Of a DNA stretch of 35,856 bases, positions 31,201-35,856 are shown piece by piece (the stretch's first letter is position 1; each line of letters starts with the position of its first letter). Location: NCBI GenBank assembly GCA_000277445.1, contig AJWJ01000231.1:1-35856 (forward strand). The letters run 5' to 3'. The notes beneath the pieces were generated by a model. It made no database searches and was not told the origin of the DNA. It saw nothing but the letters and a program-made list of their open reading frames with translations. The DNA is from Polysphondylium violaceum. Taxonomy: Eukaryota > Evosea > Eumycetozoa > Dictyosteliales > Dictyosteliaceae. The translations under genes were made by a program, and so were the position numbers.

Positions 31201-31857
31201 CATTTTGTAGATAAATTTATTTTACCAATTTCATTGTAAGTACTCAAGGCCGCCAAAATTAATAATCTATTTCTCAAAATACCAATACTAATAATATTAT
31301 TATTATAGTGACTATATTTATAAACCAATTGAATCAATACCATTATCAGAAATATTTAATATCAATTCAACTGAAGGACTTGAGCGTAGATTTAATACAA
31401 GATATACATATGACTTTAAAATTCAAAAAACTAATCCAAATGAATTCCTTAAATGTCAATGTTGTAAATCCGGGACAAACGTTTCTAAATATTCTGAAGA
31501 TATTCAAATTGCGTATGTATTATTACTCATTATAATATCTATTTATGCTTTTACTAATTCTTGAAAAAAAAAAAAAACTAGATTTAAAACATATTTGGAA
31601 TGTGGTAAATTTATAAATCTTTTTGATTGGTTAAATTCATTTTGCTCCTATCATGAAAGTGGTATTGTTGATGAACTAAGGTAAATATAAATATATAAGT
31701 CTTTGATATTAAAACTAATATAATATTAATATTTATTTTTTATTATTGTGAAAAACTTAGAGCTAAATTTTCATTATGTGTTGATTCAATTAAATTCCAA
31801 GGATACATTGAGAAAACAAAGAAAAGAGTTGATCATGTCGAAAAGATGCACGTTTAA
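28258..31857 (+). CDS. orc3: Origin recognition complex subunit 3, with N-terminal Cys-rich exon
   Basis: ORC3 is part of the complex that marks replication origins. The six exons are 28258-28446, 28512-28745, 28831-31235, 31309-31512, 31582-31680 and 31761-31857, in phase throughout, giving 1075 aa (human 711). The core match covers PAIVYLEDFEKWDTSTLTDL, FIPFVLVFGIRTSKSII and TLKFALAEHFFYTSRLSFL. The C-terminal winged-helix part (GKFINLFDWLNSF and FQGYIEKTKKRVDHVEKMHV) comes from exons 5 and 6. A large acidic, Ser/Gln-rich linker (about 561-711) explains much of the extra length. Exon 1 encodes a cluster C-x2-C-x11-C-x2-C-x4-H-x3-C-x5-C-x2-C not known in ORC3. Exon 2 has no Met of its own and so needs an upstream exon. 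Intron 1 could instead end at the TAG 16 nt downstream, with a phase-1 donor at 28445. The body is certain; the N-terminus is inferred. Confidence 0.88.
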
Positions 31858-33759
31858 TCAAGAAAAGCCTTCCTTTTTAAAACAGTTCGTGTGATTTATT
31901 TTTTTTTTTTTTTGTCTTTTTTATTTATTTTTTTTTGATCATGATGAAAACGCTAAAAAGACGAAACAGGCCATTACTCTTAAAATAGACTTTGGCCAAG
32001 TCTGTGTTTATATGTGTGTGTGTGGATAACAACGAAATTCCTCCCTTCATCTTTTATAAAAAATAATAACAACCCAGATCTTTTTTTAGAAACAGATACC
32101 CTATTTTTAGGAGCACCTTTTTTTTTTGCATTTTTTTTGAATTTTTTTTCAATTTTTTTCATTTTTTGATATTTTTTTTAAATTTTTTTTTTTTGTAAAA
32201 TGTGTCATAGTTGTTGCTTCTGTAATCTCAAATAGGTTTCCACCCCCCACCAAAACACCACAATAACACTCACGCACTAGGTCTTTGTTACAATAAGGTA
32301 CTATTTACAACCACGCCTTAATATTATTAAATCTGAAAGGTAAATAATAATAAATATAAATTGATTGATGTGCACATTCTCTATATTAAGATTTGTTTAA
32401 ACAATACACACACATTGACCACCACACTCACCATTCTTTACACAAATTGAAATTAATTTCCTTGCCACCATGTTCGCACCCCCATTAATTTCTCTTTTAA
32501 AAATTTTTTCCTCAAAGATAACTTCTCTCAAAATTTTTAATTTGAGCCATTTTTCCTTTTTTTTTTTTTTTTTTTTTCAATTCTATTATTATTTAGATTG
32601 ATATCCTAATTTTCCAATTGTTGTATTTTTTATATTTATTCATATCAAGTGCTATCTACTCTTTTTAAATAGATAGATATCCTTTTACCATTATTGTAAA
32701 GTATTGTGTTTTGTGTTTTTTTCTTTTCTTATCACAAATGTTGTGTTGGCGAAATTAATCAATTCACACACAACTCAAATTTGGTATTGAATGTAATGAC
32801 AATATTCAATTCAATATCGTGTGAACAATTTTAAAAAAATCACCAATACCACACCATCACCATTCTATATTTAATCACTACATGCCTACATATAATCATT
32901 ATGAGATATAAACGTTATTGGTGTACTATTGTTACAAAAATATAAACACATTTGATGTGTGCGTGTGTCTGTGTGCTTTTTTTCCTTTTTTTTTTATTTT
33001 AAAAAACTTTTTAAGTGTGTTATAGCTTCACTCTTCCCTCACACATTTACTATCTATCGATAGATACAACTCACACTCACCACTCACACAGAGTTGATTT
33101 CAAGTATTAAATATCAAAAATATCAAAAATCAAAAATCAACCGCCTTATTCAAGTGAATAGATAGAAAAAAAAAAAAAAAAAAAAGAAATCATTCATTAA
33201 TTAATGATATTTTGTCGCACATACATATTAAATATAATATATAACATTGTTTTCTATGTATTGTAGTGATTAGATATCTATATCTCGCTATTTCCTAAAA
33301 GTAGGTGTCGCGCCTCTTCATTTTCCGCTTCGCATAAATTAATTATTAATTAAACATTGTGTGAATTGATTTTTGTTTTCCTTTTCCTCTTGTTTATTTT
33401 TTTCTCTTTTCTCTCACTCTACATCTTATCTGATATCAAATATTAGAGATACGACGACACACCTTGGGGTGTTATTTGTATATTTGCACTACATTATTCC
33501 TTTTCTTTTCTTTTTTTTTTTTATTTTTATTTTTTATTTTTCTTTTTACTCTTTTTTTTTTTTTTAATTTTAATTTTTGTTGTAATTCTAAAATTAGATA
33601 TTTTTCAAATCCTGTATATGTCTAAATATTAACTTTTTTTACTTTTATAGTTGTAATATTATTGTTTTTTAAACAAACCGCCCATTCTGTACAGATTTTC
33701 TCTTTACTCATTTAACTCACATACCAAATATACATATATAATTAAAATTGGCATCTAAA
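31858..33759. promoter_or_regulatory. Long intergenic and promoter region upstream of the PH-TIPE gene
   Basis: 1.9 kb of very A+T-rich sequence with repeated poly-T and poly-A runs, CACACA clusters and short dyads such as TCTATCGATAGA near 33054. A GGCGCGA (minus strand) sits near 33308. Short frames are low-complexity only. The length suggests a complex promoter or long 5' leader. Confidence 0.5.
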
Positions 33760-34788
33760 ATGGAACCAACAACAATTGAAGTTCTTCATCAAGGTATTCT
33801 CGATTTTGCTAAAAAGTCAAGTCTCTCTACAAAATGGAAAAATAGATATATTAGATTAGTTGAAGGTGGAGTTTATATTTATAAAACAGATAAAGACGAA
33901 GACTATAAATGCATTGATATAGAGACTGTAGTTTTAGACATTAATCCAGGTGGTTCAAGACCAAATACATTTTCCTTAAAAGATACACATAAAACTTTTC
34001 TTTTCTCTGCAAATACTGCAACAGGTAAATAATCAATTATCAATATCAATTACTCAATTGGAGTAATATACCTCCAGCAACAATAACAATATACTAATCT
34101 ATATATACATCTTATGAAAAATACAGAATTTACAAAATGGACAGATAGTATCAAGAAATCAATTGGTAAAAAGAATATTGGAGAACCCGTGTTTGACAGT
34201 TCAGTAGCAAAGAGAGAGGGTAGAAATGATATTATGTTTAGAGCAAAAAAGAACATCTCTGGTAAGATTGCCTCTTCTGGCGTCGGAAAGAGTGGATTAA
34301 AGAAATTGATTCCCGAAGAAGGACGTGAACTCATTGTTTCCGTTAAAAAGATTATTAAAAGAGTTGCAAACGAAGAGAAAGCAAACGAAATGGAAAAGAA
34401 TATCATCAAGATTTTAATTAAAGTATTCTTTTATATCGACTCTAAAGCCATTCAAATTCAAGATTTGGTCAAATTGGATAAACACCTTCGTGACGCATTC
34501 AATCACTTGGACAGAGCTTTCAGATACTATGGTGTCAAGAAAGCCGCCGATTTGGTTTTGATTCTCGAAAAGGCCACCGATAGTTTCAAACAGGCTGAAT
34601 CTGAAACAATTATCTTACTCACCCCATACTTCCGTCCTGAAAATATTCAAAAGATTAGAAACACTTTTGGCTTTTTGGGTAGTCTTGAATTCTTTAACAA
34701 GGTTTGGGATGATCATGAAATTGAAGATGATTTATTTTTACTTATTAGTGCTTTAAACAAATATACTCAAATTGAATTAATTTATTAA
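33760..34788 (+). CDS. PH domain fused to a TIPE (TNFAIP8-like) domain
   Basis: Exon 1 is 33760-34024 and exon 2 is 34127-34788, separated by a 102-nt intron (phase 1, GTAAAT...ACAG), giving 308 aa. Residues 5-105 form a pleckstrin homology domain: LHQGILDFAKKS, TKWKNRYIRLVEGGVYIYK, NTFSLKDTHKTFLFSA, and the closing helix EFTKWTDSIKKSI with its conserved Trp. Residues 128-308 match the all-helical TNFAIP8/TIPE fold: FRAKKNISGKIASSG, EGRELIVSVKKIIKRVANEE, NIIKILIKVFFY, RDAFNHLDRAFRYYGV and FGFLGSLEFFNKVWDDHE. TIPE proteins hold phosphoinositides in a central cavity and shape PIP2/PIP3 signalling at the leading edge. A PH fusion would couple two phosphoinositide-binding modules, probably at the plasma membrane; that is inference. 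Confidence 0.85.
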
Positions 34789-35084
34789 AATTTCTATTAT
34801 TAAACACTTAAATAACATTAGCAATAACAAATAACAGAGTAACAATAACAGTAGTAACACAAACAGTATATAAATGTCTATATATATAATAATAATAATA
34901 ACAGATAAAAAAAAAAAAAAAAAAAAAAACTAACTTCATACCCTCATTCTCCCTCTATACCCTGTCCCAAAGGAGTAAAATTCCACTTTATAGAATAAAT
35001 TCTACAAAATTTTGTATTATAGAAACAATAATATTCATTCTTACTATTTTATCAATAGTATTGCTTTTAATGTGTTTTATACTT

Positions 35085-35354
35085 TTATCCCCCATTTTTT
35101 TTTTTATTTTGATTAGAAAAGTCTAAAATGTGCAAGTCATCACAATAAAAATCTTTTTCGATATCTTGGATATATTTAATGGGGAGTTTGAAAGAACCCA
35201 ATTTATTTTCAATTTTATTGATTACATAGGAAAGAGTAGAAAAAATCATATCATTTCCACAGATACTACCACTCGGATAATTATTATAATAATAGACATA
35301 CAAGCACCAGGTAGTGGGACATTGCAAAAAACAAACAATTTTTTTTTTTTTCAT
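35085..35354 (-). CDS. Hypothetical 89-aa protein
   Basis: The frame starts MKKKKIVCFLQCPTTWCLYV, continues with YYYNNYPSGSICGNDMIFST, and ends LHILDFSNQNKKKNGG. Codon use and the A-rich start context (GAAAATGAAA) fit a real dictyostelid gene, and it stands in divergent orientation to the next gene. The Lys start is partly an A-run, so the true start could be internal. No signal peptide, membrane segment or known domain is seen. It is convergent with the PH-TIPE gene. It may be a chance frame. Confidence 0.45.
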   Translation of the reverse strand: MKKKKIVCFLQCPTTWCLYVYYYNNYPSGSICGNDMIFSTLSYVINKIENKLGSFKLPIKYIQDIEKDFYCDDLHILDFSNQNKKKNGG

Positions 35355-35586
35355 TTTCTTTTTTTTTTTTTTTTTTTTGCGTGACCACCGATAAGTTTTA
35401 AAACAAAAGACAAAGTTTTTAAAAAATTTATTTTTATCATCCTTTTACAGCTTTAGTAGATATTGGCAAACAAAGTTTTTTTCACTTTAAAAAACAAATT
35501 GACACTGCCTCCACCCATCAAAACATACACCGTTTATAGAATATATAAAAGTTGTTATTGTTGTGGTATTGTCAAACAAGTAGTAA

Positions 35587-35856
35587 ATGCAAAGCAAAAA
35601 GGATGAGAATCCACCCAATGCCAATGTAGGCAATACCAGTGGTTCCAATGCCACTAAAAGAACAACATTTGCAAAGACTGTTGACAACGATAATAAAGAT
35701 AATAATAACAACAGCAACGATATTAACAATAACAATAACAATAATAATAACAATAACAATAACAATAACAATAACAATAACAATAACAATAACAATAACA
35801 ATAACAATAACAATAACAATAACAATAACAATAACAATAACAATAACAATAACAAT
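35587..35856 (+). CDS. Start of an Asn-rich protein, 3' end off window
   Basis: An ATG at 35587 opens 90 codons to the edge: MQSKKDENPPNANVGNTSGS, then NATKRTTFAKTVDNDNKD, then an unbroken run of Asn codons. The lead has mixed charged and polar residues and good codon use, unlike the adjoining non-coding DNA. Asn homopolymers are typical of dictyostelid proteins and say nothing about function. The domain content lies beyond the window. Confidence 0.65.
   Translation, partial: MQSKKDENPPNANVGNTSGSNATKRTTFAKTVDNDNKDNNNNSNDINNNNNNNNNNNNNNNNNNNNNNNNNNNNNNNNNNNNNNNNNNNN
35724..35856. repeat. AACAAT hexanucleotide microsatellite encoding poly-Asn
   Basis: About 22 nearly perfect copies of AACAAT reach the right edge, interrupted once by AATAATAAT. 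The alternating AAC/AAT codons keep the Asn run coding. The window edge may reflect an assembly break at this repeat. Confidence 0.9.

Noticed and set aside
31980-32162. Lys-rich minus-strand frame of 60 codons
   Set aside because: It arises from T-runs on the plus strand; low complexity and no supporting signals.
33373-33567. Phe/Ser-rich frame in the long spacer before the PH-TIPE gene
   Set aside because: It is a direct product of poly-T and CT-rich DNA with no domain or sensible composition.
35487-35855. Poly-Leu minus-strand frame at the right edge
   Set aside because: It is the complement of the Asn-codon microsatellite. The plus-strand Asn-rich frame has a natural lead and is typical of this genome.

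Overview
The window comes from the nuclear genome of a social amoeba (dictyostelid). The non-coding DNA is extremely A+T rich and full of poly-T and poly-A runs. Coding regions carry Asn, Ser and Gln homopolymers. Introns are short (mostly about 65-120 nt) with GTAAGT/GTATGT donors and A+T-rich interiors, and start codons sit in A-rich contexts. Every recognisable protein is eukaryotic and several match Dictyostelium-type families. Codon use is less extreme than I would expect for D. discoideum, so another dictyostelid is likely, but I cannot name the species.

Layout, left to right: the start of a GYPQQ-repeat protein running off the left edge (minus); a possible small broken gene (minus, 1289-1785); an ammonium transporter (plus); a Rab22/31-like GTPase (minus); Gemin2 (plus); dolichol kinase (minus); a small single-TM protein (plus); a 190-aa protein with a BRC-like motif (plus); an RCC1-BTB-BTB protein (plus); an MGM101-type mitochondrial recombination protein (minus); an RPEL-repeat protein (plus); ribosomal protein eL33/RPL35A (minus); a Nek2-type kinase (plus); a divergent histone H3 followed by a textbook histone 3' stem-loop (plus); Raptor (plus); a 76-aa Ser/Asn-rich protein (plus); tRNA-Ala(AGC) (minus); ORC3 (plus); a PH-TIPE (TNFAIP8-like) protein (plus); an 89-aa hypothetical (minus); and the start of an Asn-rich protein running off the right edge (plus).

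Exon structures were worked out by hand from splice signals, reading phase and match to family landmarks. The genes are independently transcribed housekeeping and signalling genes, not a functional cluster. A partial theme is S phase and genome maintenance (H3, ORC3, Nek2, MGM101, the BRC-like protein). H3 and ORC3 both have a GGCGCCAA element upstream, the rarest kind of sequence in this A+T-rich non-coding DNA.

The most interesting points are the BRC-like motif in a small acidic protein, the PH-TIPE fusion, an ORC3 that appears to start with a cysteine-rich zinc-finger exon, an ExoX-C-like tail on MGM101, the canonical histone stem-loop after a non-canonical H3, and an RPEL protein with about eight repeats. 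I found no mobile element, CRISPR array or integrated virus.
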